Shown here: piece after piece, positions 28,543 through 37,725 of the stretch
Position numbering within the stretch: position 1 is the stretch's first letter
Layout: each line of letters begins with the position of its first letter
Origin: an uncultured bacterium
Lineage (GTDB): Bacteria; Patescibacteriota; Dojkabacteria; SC72
Length of the DNA: 56,613 bases
Direction of reading: 5' to 3'
NCBI GenBank assembly: GCA_903840015.1
Contig: CAIMEL010000022.1
Span: forward strand, 1 to 56,613
Program-made: the position numbers and the translations under genes
Notes under the pieces: generated by a model
What the model was told of the DNA's origin: nothing
Seen by the model: only the letters and a program-made list of their open reading frames with translations
The model's database searches: none

Positions 28543-28628
28543 CAGCCTAGTTTGTAACCAAAGAAACAGGGTATCAAAATAAATCCCTGCGAGGTTATAC
28601 TACAATTCTATTTTAAAAATCTATTACA

Positions 28629-29150
28629 ATGTCTAAAACTCGTTCTCAGAAGACAGAGTTGCTGAATAAGTATAAAGAGATCCTTGAAACAAAAAAGGGA
28701 TATCTTTTGGTAAACTCTGACAAAACAAATACCTCTACAGTTACAAAGCTCAAGATACAGCTAAAAGATGTAGATGCTAACTACGCCGTTGTAAAGAACA
28801 GTATCTTTAAAGTTGCATTGCAGGAAACAAATCAACCACTTCAAACACAAGAGTTAGATGGTCCAACAGCAATAATATACTTTGAGGAAGATCCAACAGG
28901 TGCAGCGAAACTAGTTAAACAAACACAGAAAGAATCTGAGCTTTTGTCAGCAAAAGGAGGAGTCTTCGAAGGAGAATTTCTTTCAGAGGAGAGAGTTATG
29001 CAATTAGCAGAGATTCCTTCAAGAGAAGTTCTACTATCAAGATTGGTTGGGACAATGAATGCACCTCTTACAGGATTTATGAATGCTGTTACTGGCAATG
29101 TTCGAGGTTTAACTATGGTTCTGAAGGGCATATCTGAAAAGAATGCTTAA
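28629..29150 (+). CDS. rplJ: Ribosomal protein uL10
   Basis: KKGYLLVNSDKTNTSTVTKLKIQLKDVDANYAVVKNSIFKVAL; upstream of rplL. Confidence 0.92.
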   Translation: MSKTRSQKTELLNKYKEILETKKGYLLVNSDKTNTSTVTKLKIQLKDVDANYAVVKNSIFKVALQETNQPLQTQELDGPTAIIYFEEDPTGAAKLVKQTQKESELLSAKGGVFEGEFLSEERVMQLAEIPSREVLLSRLVGTMNAPLTGFMNAVTGNVRGLTMVLKGISEKNA

Positions 29151-29186
29151 TTAGATACAAATACTTAATTTAATATACAAACTAAT

Positions 29187-29591
29187 ATGGCAGAAGAAAC
29201 AAAGACCTTACCTGAGCTATCAGAGAATGGTAATAAAGTTCTTGAAATAGTTGAGAAAATGTCTGTCTTGGAACTTGCTGATCTTGTAAAAGTGATGGAA
29301 GACAAGTTTGGAGTAAGTGCAGCAGCTCCAGTTGCAGTTGCAGCAGTTGCAGCAGCTCCAGCAGAGGAAGTAGAAGAGAAATCTACTTTTGACATCATCC
29401 TCAAGGAAGCAGGTGCAAACAAGATCGGAGTAATCAAGGCTGTTAGAGAAATAACAGAGTTGGGACTCAAAGAAGCTAAGGATCTTGTAGAAGCAGCTCC
29501 TCAGACTGTTAAAGAGGGAGTAGCAAAAGCAGATGCAGAGGCTATCAAAGCCAAATTTGAAGAAGCAGGTGCAAAAGTAGAATTAGCATAA
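29187..29591 (+). CDS. rplL: Ribosomal protein bL12
   Basis: [45 protein letters not shown]; Ala-rich hinge. Confidence 0.97.
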   Translation: MAEETKTLPELSENGNKVLEIVEKMSVLELADLVKVMEDKFGVSAAAPVAVAAVAAAPAEEVEEKSTFDIILKEAGANKIGVIKAVREITELGLKEAKDLVEAAPQTVKEGVAKADAEAIKAKFEEAGAKVELA

Positions 29592-29614
29592 ATCTTCTTG
29601 AATTAGGTCATATG

Positions 29615-29643
29615 GAGGCTACCTTACGGTAGCCTCTTTTTTA
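29615..29643 (+). terminator. Rho-independent terminator after rplL
   Basis: GAGGCTACCTTACGGTAGCCTC followed by T tract. Confidence 0.93.
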
Positions 29644-29732
29644 TTCACCATATCGACAAAACATACTATGAAGAAGTATAATCTTAGCAATCTGCCATAA
29701 CTAAATATATCTAAGCTATTAGCGTAAAAACA

Positions 29733-30401
29733 ATGGATTACTCACCACTAACATTGTGGATTTTAGAAAATGGTGTATCTGAACAAACGCTTGACTTGTT
29801 TGTAACTATAACAATACTCGCAACCATAGTTAGTATCGCAAGATATATATTTGGTTCCAAGACATATGGAATATATGCCCCTATAATTCTAGCCATAGCT
29901 TACTCCTACACAGGTTTTCGATATGGATTAGCAATTACCTTTGTTGTCATAGCTACTACCCTACTTTCTTATTCCATACTTAAGAAGATTAGGATGCACT
30001 ACATAACTCGTATTGCCATAAATTACTGTTTACTTTCAATCTCATTGGTTATTTTCTTTCTCCTAATCGGGAAGTATAGTTTAGGCTTGGACAATATGTC
30101 ACAAATACCCTCTCTGGCAGTAATATCTATTGCCGCCCTATCCGATTTCTTCATAAAGCAGTTTGTACAAAAATCTTTCAAGACTGCAGTTATGGTTCTT
30201 TTCTCAACACTAGTTGTTGCCTCAATTGGTTGGTATGTAATATCAAGAGATGTAGTCACAGCATACACCATAAACAACCTATGGTTAGTTCCCCTATTCA
30301 TAGCAATTAATCTAGGCATTGGCCAGTTTAAAGGCTTAAGAGTAAAAGATCTTTTCCGTTTTAACTCAATATTGAAAGAGAAGGACAATGTTTCAAAGTA
30401 A
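29733..30401 (+). CDS. 7TM membrane protein of an ATP-grasp/retropepsin locus
   Basis: About seven TM segments (KTYGIYAPIILAIAYSYTGFRYGL...), overlaps the start of the ATP-grasp gene; resembles the 7TM half of transglutaminase-7TM proteins. Confidence 0.6.
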   Translation: MDYSPLTLWILENGVSEQTLDLFVTITILATIVSIARYIFGSKTYGIYAPIILAIAYSYTGFRYGLAITFVVIATTLLSYSILKKIRMHYITRIAINYCLLSISLVIFFLLIGKYSLGLDNMSQIPSLAVISIAALSDFFIKQFVQKSFKTAVMVLFSTLVVASIGWYVISRDVVTAYTINNLWLVPLFIAINLGIGQFKGLRVKDLFRFNSILKEKDNVSK

Positions 30402-31851
30402 TAGAATCAAAGAAATTCTTGGACTTAACCGAAGGAACCAAGAGTACATCCGTCCATTCAATCCACCCTCTGCAAAAAAGATTGCAGATAACAAGATACT
30501 TACAAAGAAAGTGCTAGCAACAGAAGGTATCAATACCCCCTCTGTATACAAATTGGTAAAGAACAAAAAGCAACTTCAATTTCTAGACTGGGAATCACTC
30601 CCAAAAAGTTTTGTGATTAAGCCAAACCAAGGAACTGGAGGAAATGGAATCATAGTTTTCTATGGTAAAAAGAAGGGACAGAATTCCTGGATTAGACCAA
30701 ATGGAACTGTAATGAATCAGAAAGACATAGCATTACACATAGAGAATATCCTAGAAGGGCGATTCTCTATGGGCAATCGTAGTGATATAGCCATCATTGA
30801 AGAGAGAGTGAGAACAGATCCACTCCTTAAACAGTATTCCTACAAAGGAGTTCCAGATATCAGGATAATATGCTTCAATGGAGTCCCAATAATGGCAATG
30901 ACAAGGCTTCCAACGAAAAGATCAAATGGTACAGCAAATCTACACTCTGGGGCCATATGTACAGGACTTGATATTAGTACAGGAATAACCACCTACTCTA
31001 TGCAGATGAATCCCCGAACTATTTTTAGTGATACATACGAGAGTATTGAAAGCACAACAGATCTTAAGGAAAATAAAAAACTAAGTGGCATACAGATACC
31101 AAATTGGAATGACATTTTAACAATAGCCTTGAAGTGCCAACGAGCAAGCAAACTTGGTTATGTTGGTGTCGATATAGCATTGGACATAGAGAAAGGACCT
31201 GTCGTATTTGAACTAAACGCTAGACCGGGACTAGGAATTCAGGTTGCCAACCAAGCAGGTTTAAGGTGGAGACTTGAAAAGGTCAAAGGATTAGAGATAA
31301 AGAATATAAAGCATGGAATTAGAGTCGCACAAAATCTTTTTGGGGGAGAAATCGAAGAGAGTATCGAAGCCATCAGTGGGCGAAAAGTAGTAAGTATTAC
31401 TGAAAAAGTTGTCCTCTTTCACAAAGGATATGACAGTAAGAGTAAAAAGAATTCTATGCTGAAAGAAACAACAACAGCTTTTATGGACACAGGAATTCTT
31501 ACCTCAAGGATAACAAAGAATCTCATAAGTAGAATGGGCTATTTAGATACAGTAAAATACTTTGATTCTCTTAATATACCTAAGAAATTTGAATCCCTTC
31601 AATCAGCTCAGAAATTTATCGATGAGAACCTCTCTCTTTTTCAGGATACAGATATTAAGAGGCTTGCAAAAATTATTGATAATGGTGAGATATGCGTCAG
31701 ACCTGTATTAGAAATAAAGATTAAAATATCTGGTGATATTAAAGATGTTGATATGGTAATCACTGAAGAAACAGAACACTCCGTAGTCATTGGTCGAGGA
31801 GAATTAAAAGGATATTTAATAGATACAAGTAAAACATTTAGAAAAATATGA
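30388..31851 (+). CDS. RimK-like ATP-grasp (alpha-L-glutamate ligase-like) fused to a retropepsin-like (ATP-dependent zinc protease/RimB-type) domain
   Basis: ATP-grasp: FVIKPNQGTGGNGIIVF, VGVDIALDIEKGPVVFELNARPGLGIQ; C-terminal AFMDTGILTSRI and VVIGRGELKGYLIDTSKTF retropepsin-like motifs. Confidence 0.8.
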   Translation: MFQSNRIKEILGLNRRNQEYIRPFNPPSAKKIADNKILTKKVLATEGINTPSVYKLVKNKKQLQFLDWESLPKSFVIKPNQGTGGNGIIVFYGKKKGQNSWIRPNGTVMNQKDIALHIENILEGRFSMGNRSDIAIIEERVRTDPLLKQYSYKGVPDIRIICFNGVPIMAMTRLPTKRSNGTANLHSGAICTGLDISTGITTYSMQMNPRTIFSDTYESIESTTDLKENKKLSGIQIPNWNDILTIALKCQRASKLGYVGVDIALDIEKGPVVFELNARPGLGIQVANQAGLRWRLEKVKGLEIKNIKHGIRVAQNLFGGEIEESIEAISGRKVVSITEKVVLFHKGYDSKSKKNSMLKETTTAFMDTGILTSRITKNLISRMGYLDTVKYFDSLNIPKKFESLQSAQKFIDENLSLFQDTDIKRLAKIIDNGEICVRPVLEIKIKISGDIKDVDMVITEETEHSVVIGRGELKGYLIDTSKTFRKI

Positions 31852-32831
31852 AAGAATACAAAGAGTATTTAAAAGAAGCGGGCAATGTTCACTTGGCATA
31901 CTACCTTGAAGCTGCAGATTCTTTAGATATTAAATACTCTGTTTTAATACCTAGCTTACTCGCGTTGTTTGAATACAAGAATAAACATTGGTACATCATT
32001 AATACTGTAACTCCCCTAACCTCTTCTCCTAGCACAACAATCTGCAAGAGAAAACACCTTACAAATCTCATTCTGAAGAGATATGGACTTCCTGTACCAT
32101 ACCAGGAGAATATTGGAAGTGTTATAGATGCAATTAAATTTTTTAATAAACACAAGGATATTGTAATCAAACCTACACAGCAACTCGGAGGGCACGGCGT
32201 CTCAATCCTACCTCAAACAGAAGATCAGGTAATTCAGGCATATGAGAATGCTTTTAAGGAGTCACACTCCTCTGGGTCCAACAAAGTTATCGCGGAAGAG
32301 TTCTTTCATGGTGAGAATTACCGTTTCTTAGTCGTTGGCCAAAAGGTTATAGGTGTTGTCAGAAGAAAAGCAGCCCATGTTATCGGCAATAGCAAAAACA
32401 CTATAAGAGAATTAGTGCAGGCGGAGAATGACTTGCGCAAAGAGAAGCTCTTAATGCCGATCTTGATCGACAATGAAGTGAATCTAAAACTCACACGAAG
32501 CAATCTAGATTTAGACTCTATACCAGCTGAGGGAGAAGAAATTATCTTAAGATATAACTGCAATCTAACAACAGGAGGAACAACTGAAGAATGTATGCCA
32601 GAGGTTCACGACTACTACAAACAGATAGCCATCAAAGCGATTAGCTCTGTAGGATCAGAATTCGGAGGAGTTGATATCATCGCAGAGAATATCTCCAAGC
32701 CATCCAAAGTCGCAATCAATGAAATTAACTACAATCCAGGATTAAGGTTACATTACAAGGTAAATAAAGGTAATATTGTAAAAGTGGCCATACCCATTAT
32801 GGAATATATCCGAGATAAGTATATAAATTAA
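31848..32831 (+). CDS. ATP-grasp ligase, cyanophycin synthetase-like ATP-grasp domain
   Basis: DIVIKPTQQLGGHGVSI; NYRFLVVGQKVIGVVRRKAAHVIGNSKNTIRELV; GGVDIIAENISKPSKVAINEINYNPGL. Confidence 0.8.
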   Translation: MKEYKEYLKEAGNVHLAYYLEAADSLDIKYSVLIPSLLALFEYKNKHWYIINTVTPLTSSPSTTICKRKHLTNLILKRYGLPVPYQENIGSVIDAIKFFNKHKDIVIKPTQQLGGHGVSILPQTEDQVIQAYENAFKESHSSGSNKVIAEEFFHGENYRFLVVGQKVIGVVRRKAAHVIGNSKNTIRELVQAENDLRKEKLLMPILIDNEVNLKLTRSNLDLDSIPAEGEEIILRYNCNLTTGGTTEECMPEVHDYYKQIAIKAISSVGSEFGGVDIIAENISKPSKVAINEINYNPGLRLHYKVNKGNIVKVAIPIMEYIRDKYIN

Positions 32832-32842
32832 TATTTACCGAA

Positions 32843-34528
32843 ATGACAGATATAAGAGTTCAACAAGGAATAAACCTAGAATCAGAGATTTCCTTAATTA
32901 CAATCCCCATTCCTTTTAACAAAAACGTTGACACCCTACTTCGTCTAATTGGATCTTTTCATCCAATTTTTATTAAGTCATATACTTACGAAAAAAACTT
33001 AACAATAAAATCTCACCTAACATCCCTCTGGAGGGAAATAGGTACTGTTCTAATTAAACTCTCAAACGAGGAGATAAAATATGAGAAAGCAAAAGAGCTT
33101 TGTGTAGACGAGATTATACGAGAACGCATATCATCGATGTCAACGATTCCTTTACTATTTACATCACACAGTATGGGGCTTGAAACAACGCCCACACTAC
33201 TTCTGGATGAAAGAGTCACATATACAAAGGCATACAACAGACACTATACAATCGGTACTGGACGGAATTCACAGATCATATATTCAATATCTTCTAGTAT
33301 GGACTCCAAGATAGCAAAGGAGGTACAGAAAGATAAATGGTCTTCGAATTTGATGATCTCTCGGCTTGGACTACCAATCCCAAAGTGGGAGGTTGTAGAT
33401 AATGTTTCAGAACTCGAACGAATCTGGGGTCAGTATCAGAAGCCGGTAGTAATCAAACCGACTGGTCTTGTCGGAGGACATGGAGTTGTGGTTGGAATAG
33501 AAACTATCGAAGAGGCAAGAAAAGCATTCAAATTTGCTCAAGACGCCTGCAATACAAATATGCGTAAAGAGTGGCAGCAGAAGATAATGATACAAGAGCA
33601 AATCAAAGGAGAAGATTATCGTCTTTTGGTAATAAATGGGAAATTGGAGATTGCTACAAAGAGAATCCCTGCATTCATAGTAGGAGATGGGAAGCACAGT
33701 ATAGAGGATCTCATAATTGAGACAAACAAAGATCCTCGTAGAGATATATCGAACCCATCACATACGCTGAAGCCAATAGTTATAGACCAGCCATTAAGAG
33801 AATATCTAAAACAACAGAATCTAACTCTTGCATCTATACCTACGAAAGAAGAGAAAATATATGTTAGAAAAGTTGCCAGCATGAGCCAAGGGGGAATAAC
33901 TGAGGATTTTACAGACAAGGTAGGACCAGAGATAAAGGCAATTGTTGAAAGTCTTGCAACCTCAATACATGCATTCACTCTCGGGGTAGATGTAATGTGC
34001 CAAGACATCTCTAAACCACTGACCAAAGAGAATGGAGCTATTCTCGAATACAATACTATGCCAGAAGCATATCTCAACATGTACCCTGTGATAGGCAAGC
34101 AGAGAGAATATGTATTTAAGAGGTATCTAGAAGCTTTAATGAAAGAAAATAGAACAAAACAGATAGCTGTTGTTGGGAACTCTTCTAAAGACATTCCTAC
34201 ACTACTTCGCCAAAAAACATTCTTCAGCTCATATATCGGTGATAATGATACTATCGGAGAATATAAGAATGGAGAGATCAAAATAAACGGATTGGATATA
34301 AATAAAGACCTAGAGAAATGGAAGGCTATTGAGGGATTAAAAGTAAACGCATCATTAGATGCAATCATAATACACCATCGAGATTGGGAAGATGTTCAAG
34401 AATCAGGTTTAGGATTTGACAGAATCGATATGTTGCTTGTTGCCAAAGAGCTTACAAGCCAGAAAGAATTTAGTATTATCAAGAAGTACCAAAGAAGGAA
34501 ATATATAAATAAAATTAAAATATTTTAA
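32843..34528 (+). CDS. ATP-grasp ligase, cyanophycin synthetase-like, with N- and C-terminal extensions
   Basis: PVVIKPTGLVGGHGVVVGI; DYRLLVINGKLEIATKRIPAFIVGDGKHSIEDLI; LGVDVMCQDISKPLTKENGAILEYNTMPEA. Confidence 0.8.
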   Translation: MTDIRVQQGINLESEISLITIPIPFNKNVDTLLRLIGSFHPIFIKSYTYEKNLTIKSHLTSLWREIGTVLIKLSNEEIKYEKAKELCVDEIIRERISSMSTIPLLFTSHSMGLETTPTLLLDERVTYTKAYNRHYTIGTGRNSQIIYSISSSMDSKIAKEVQKDKWSSNLMISRLGLPIPKWEVVDNVSELERIWGQYQKPVVIKPTGLVGGHGVVVGIETIEEARKAFKFAQDACNTNMRKEWQQKIMIQEQIKGEDYRLLVINGKLEIATKRIPAFIVGDGKHSIEDLIIETNKDPRRDISNPSHTLKPIVIDQPLREYLKQQNLTLASIPTKEEKIYVRKVASMSQGGITEDFTDKVGPEIKAIVESLATSIHAFTLGVDVMCQDISKPLTKENGAILEYNTMPEAYLNMYPVIGKQREYVFKRYLEALMKENRTKQIAVVGNSSKDIPTLLRQKTFFSSYIGDNDTIGEYKNGEIKINGLDINKDLEKWKAIEGLKVNASLDAIIIHHRDWEDVQESGLGFDRIDMLLVAKELTSQKEFSIIKKYQRRKYINKIKIF

Positions 34529-34529
34529 A

Positions 34530-35486
34530 ATGAAATACCTCATAATTGATAAAAGACAACGAGTGGATATAGATGGTATGGGTGATATTCCTACTGCCTC
34601 TGCGAGATTACTAGAGGAACTAGCTAAAAAGAATCTCTCTGGAGATTTTGCATACAATGATCAACTTGAGTTTCTTTTTCTAGACGGGAAAGTTGCTATA
34701 AAAGCTAACGGTAAAGATATTACCGATTATTCACACATCATCTTCAGAGGCCATGCCCTACACAATGACAAAGAGTATCATTTCAAGAGGTACATCATAG
34801 AATACATAGACCAGTATAACGAAGAAAATCCTGAGAAGAAAATCATAGTACAGAATTCCGAAGCAATTAAAAGATTCCCCTATTACAACAAAATAGCCAT
34901 AGCAATGCTCTGTGCTCAAAATAACATTCCTCACTTTAACACATACTTTAGAACGGATGGCGATTATTCACAGGCGCGGGAGATGCTCAATCAATACCCT
35001 CTAATTATAAAAGAGTATTCTGGAGTAAATCGTGTAGAAATTATCGACGGAAAAGAGAAGATTAAGAAGAATGTATTCAAATTGGACACCTTAGAAGATT
35101 ATAAACAGGAAGGACTAAATGGTCAGGATCTCTCAAACTTCTTTTTGCAGGAGTTTTCTGACGCGGGAGAAGATTATCGAATATTTGTTAAACTTGGGAA
35201 AGTTATTGCAGGTTGGAAAAGGATAGCATCAGAAAGCTTTATGACTGTAAGTAAAGGGATCTATGAAATGTATAACGAACCAAATGATGAGATTAAAAAT
35301 ATTGCAGAAAAAATAGCTACTATACTTGATGCAGATTTCATGGCAGTAGACTTTATGAACATTAACGGTAAGCCATATATACAAGAAATTGGATTTCATC
35401 CAGGATATAAAGCGTACGAAACAAAGATAGAAAAAGGAGAGCCTGTAAATATTGCAGAAGCAATTGTTACTGCTTTCAAACAATAG
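34530..35486 (+). CDS. ATP-grasp ligase, RimK/glutathione synthetase-like
   Basis: YPLIIKEYSGVNRVEII; DYRIFVKLGKVIAGWKRIA; DADFMAVDFMNINGKPYIQEIGFHPG. Confidence 0.75.
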   Translation: MKYLIIDKRQRVDIDGMGDIPTASARLLEELAKKNLSGDFAYNDQLEFLFLDGKVAIKANGKDITDYSHIIFRGHALHNDKEYHFKRYIIEYIDQYNEENPEKKIIVQNSEAIKRFPYYNKIAIAMLCAQNNIPHFNTYFRTDGDYSQAREMLNQYPLIIKEYSGVNRVEIIDGKEKIKKNVFKLDTLEDYKQEGLNGQDLSNFFLQEFSDAGEDYRIFVKLGKVIAGWKRIASESFMTVSKGIYEMYNEPNDEIKNIAEKIATILDADFMAVDFMNINGKPYIQEIGFHPGYKAYETKIEKGEPVNIAEAIVTAFKQ

Positions 35487-36656
35487 CTATATACCAACCT
35501 TCTTGAATATCTCTTCCCAAAGAGCTTTTGAAGGAACGAGAAGAGGTTTAGGTATTAATCCGTCCTCTACCCAATCACACTGTTTGAACGATATCTTTCC
35601 TGCATACAGTGAAGAATATAGATTTGGTGATTTAGAAAGTTTCCACAAAACACGCTTGAAACCTCTGAAATAGCAGATGTCTTTAGTGTAGATACCGGGC
35701 CTATTAGTATCTGACAGGCCTCGTTTTACACGGAAAGTAACATCAAAAGCAGAATACTTTGGCAAAACACCCAATAGAGAGTTATATAGCTGTCTAAATG
35801 ACAATAATTCCCCTATATATATAGCGTAAACCATTGCAGCTTTATTCCTCAACCATCTCTCAGTTAACAGTGACATATTATGCTCATTCCAAGTTGCCAG
35901 CCCCTCCTCTATATCCAAATATTCAACCAAATTAGGCTTACTCAAGGCGTCGAATCCACTGTTAAGTCCATTGTGTGCTCGTAATACATGGGTTCCAACT
36001 TCATGCACCAAGGTTTTCCTCAACTTATACTTACTTCTCTCAATATTAGGATCTACTAAAATCTGCTTGGTTTTTACACCAACTTTCACCCCATTCTTTG
36101 CTATATTCATGGACTTACTTACTCCCCATCCCTCAAGACCTAATTCCTGAAGTACAGTGTTACAGATTTTTTCAATATCATCATATTTGAGCATTTCACC
36201 TCTTTTACCACTCTGCTCAACCAGAAGATTGTAGTTCGAGGTATTTCCTCTTAGTACCCTGCATGCATTTCTAAACAATTTTATGCTGGGTAATCCATAC
36301 CTCTTTATTGAAATGTCAGTAAATTTCTCATTCTCTCCTACTGCATTCATTAGAGAATTTGCTTCTGCTTTAGAATCGATAAGTTTGATGTAAAAATCAG
36401 ATATACGAGGATCTACATCTGTAATCTCATCAACATCAGATAATTCTTTTAATATTCTCTCATTATCATTTTTGACAATCCTGTATTCGAACTGTGGTTC
36501 ATATGTATCTGAATTGAAAAACTTCTTTTTTTCTGACTCTAAATTGGTCGGCGTAAAGACTAAAGCCGTTGGGATTCTAAGGTTATTCAAAAGAGAAGAG
36601 ACCTCCTGTAGTGTCAACTTGGTTTTCTTGCGAGAGAATATATTCATAGTTAACAA
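35487..36656 (-). CDS. DUF1704 (QEGLA-motif/MATCAP-type) zinc metallopeptidase
   Basis: RKTLVHEVGTHVLRAHNG and downstream EEGLATWNEH, the HExxTH + (Q/E)EGLA signature of DUF1704. Confidence 0.82.
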   Translation of the reverse strand: MLTMNIFSRKKTKLTLQEVSSLLNNLRIPTALVFTPTNLESEKKKFFNSDTYEPQFEYRIVKNDNERILKELSDVDEITDVDPRISDFYIKLIDSKAEANSLMNAVGENEKFTDISIKRYGLPSIKLFRNACRVLRGNTSNYNLLVEQSGKRGEMLKYDDIEKICNTVLQELGLEGWGVSKSMNIAKNGVKVGVKTKQILVDPNIERSKYKLRKTLVHEVGTHVLRAHNGLNSGFDALSKPNLVEYLDIEEGLATWNEHNMSLLTERWLRNKAAMVYAIYIGELLSFRQLYNSLLGVLPKYSAFDVTFRVKRGLSDTNRPGIYTKDICYFRGFKRVLWKLSKSPNLYSSLYAGKISFKQCDWVEDGLIPKPLLVPSKALWEEIFKKVGI

Positions 36657-36671
36657 GTATATACTAATTTA

Positions 36672-37691
36672 TTACCTTCTGTAATCTCTATTAAATGAAA
36701 ATGTTCTCTCACCGGAAGCCATCAATTCTAATGCTATACCTGTTCCATTAGCTACACAAAATATTGGATTCTCTGCAACATAGCAAGGTACATTGGTAGC
36801 TCTAGAGAACAGTTTATCTATATTCCTTAATTTTGCAGTACCTCCACTCATAACAATACCTCTATCAATTATATCTGCAGAAAGTTCGGGTGGTGTCTTC
36901 TCAAGAACATTCTGGATTGAACGAATAATACTTTTTAATGGAATTTCTAATGCATTAGCAATATCGTTTGAATTCACCACTATGGATTTTGGCATACCTG
37001 CACCAATATCTCGACCTCTTACCTCAGTTTCTTTAGGATCTTTCACTTCTACAGCAGAACCAATGCTCATTTTTATATTCTCAGCTGTCTGTTCTCCTAT
37101 TAAGATACCTTTCTTCTTCCTCATAAAAGAGATTATATATTCATTTAAGGCATCACCAGCAACCCTTAGAGACTCATAACCAACAATTCCATCAAGAGAT
37201 ATTACAGCAATTTCAGAGGTCCCCCCTCCCATATTTATAATCATATTGCCAGAAGACGTATTAATTGGTAAACCTGCTCCAAGCGCAGCAAGTAAAGGCT
37301 CTGGCAAAAGTGTAATACTTTTCGAACCCACAGCATTAGCAGCTTTTAAAACAGCCCTCTCCTCTACTGATGTTATTCCAGCAGGAACACTTATGACAAC
37401 ATCTGGTTTAAAAAATCTAGATCTTCCAAGAGCTTTATCATAGAAATATCTAAGCAGAGCTTCTGTAACCCTAGAATCAGCTATCACACCATTACGAAGA
37501 GGTCTCTTCGCTATAATGTTCTCTGGTGTTTTCCCTATCATCTCCTTGGCCTCTTTCCCTACTGCAATAACCGTAGCAGTATTAACATCTATAGCCACAA
37601 CAGTTGGTTCAGTTAATACAATACCCTCACCCTCTACAAAGGCTACGGAGTTGGCAGTTCCTAAGTCTATACCAAGTTTTTTACCAAACAT
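36672..37691 (-). CDS. mreB: MreB/Mbl-like actin homologue, second copy
   Basis: KKLGIDLGTANSVAFVEGEGIVLTEPTVVAID; MIINMGGGTSEIAVISLDG; MSGGTAKLRNID. Confidence 0.93.
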   Translation of the reverse strand: MFGKKLGIDLGTANSVAFVEGEGIVLTEPTVVAIDVNTATVIAVGKEAKEMIGKTPENIIAKRPLRNGVIADSRVTEALLRYFYDKALGRSRFFKPDVVISVPAGITSVEERAVLKAANAVGSKSITLLPEPLLAALGAGLPINTSSGNMIINMGGGTSEIAVISLDGIVGYESLRVAGDALNEYIISFMRKKKGILIGEQTAENIKMSIGSAVEVKDPKETEVRGRDIGAGMPKSIVVNSNDIANALEIPLKSIIRSIQNVLEKTPPELSADIIDRGIVMSGGTAKLRNIDKLFSRATNVPCYVAENPIFCVANGTGIALELMASGERTFSFNRDYRR

Positions 37692-37725
37692 GACAGCTTA
37701 CTAATTATAAGATAATTATTACAAA

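Noticed and set aside
33616-34368. 250-aa minus-strand ORF opposite an ATP-grasp gene
   Set aside because: Fully antisense to a gene with clear ATP-grasp motifs; Ser/Ile-rich shadow ORF.
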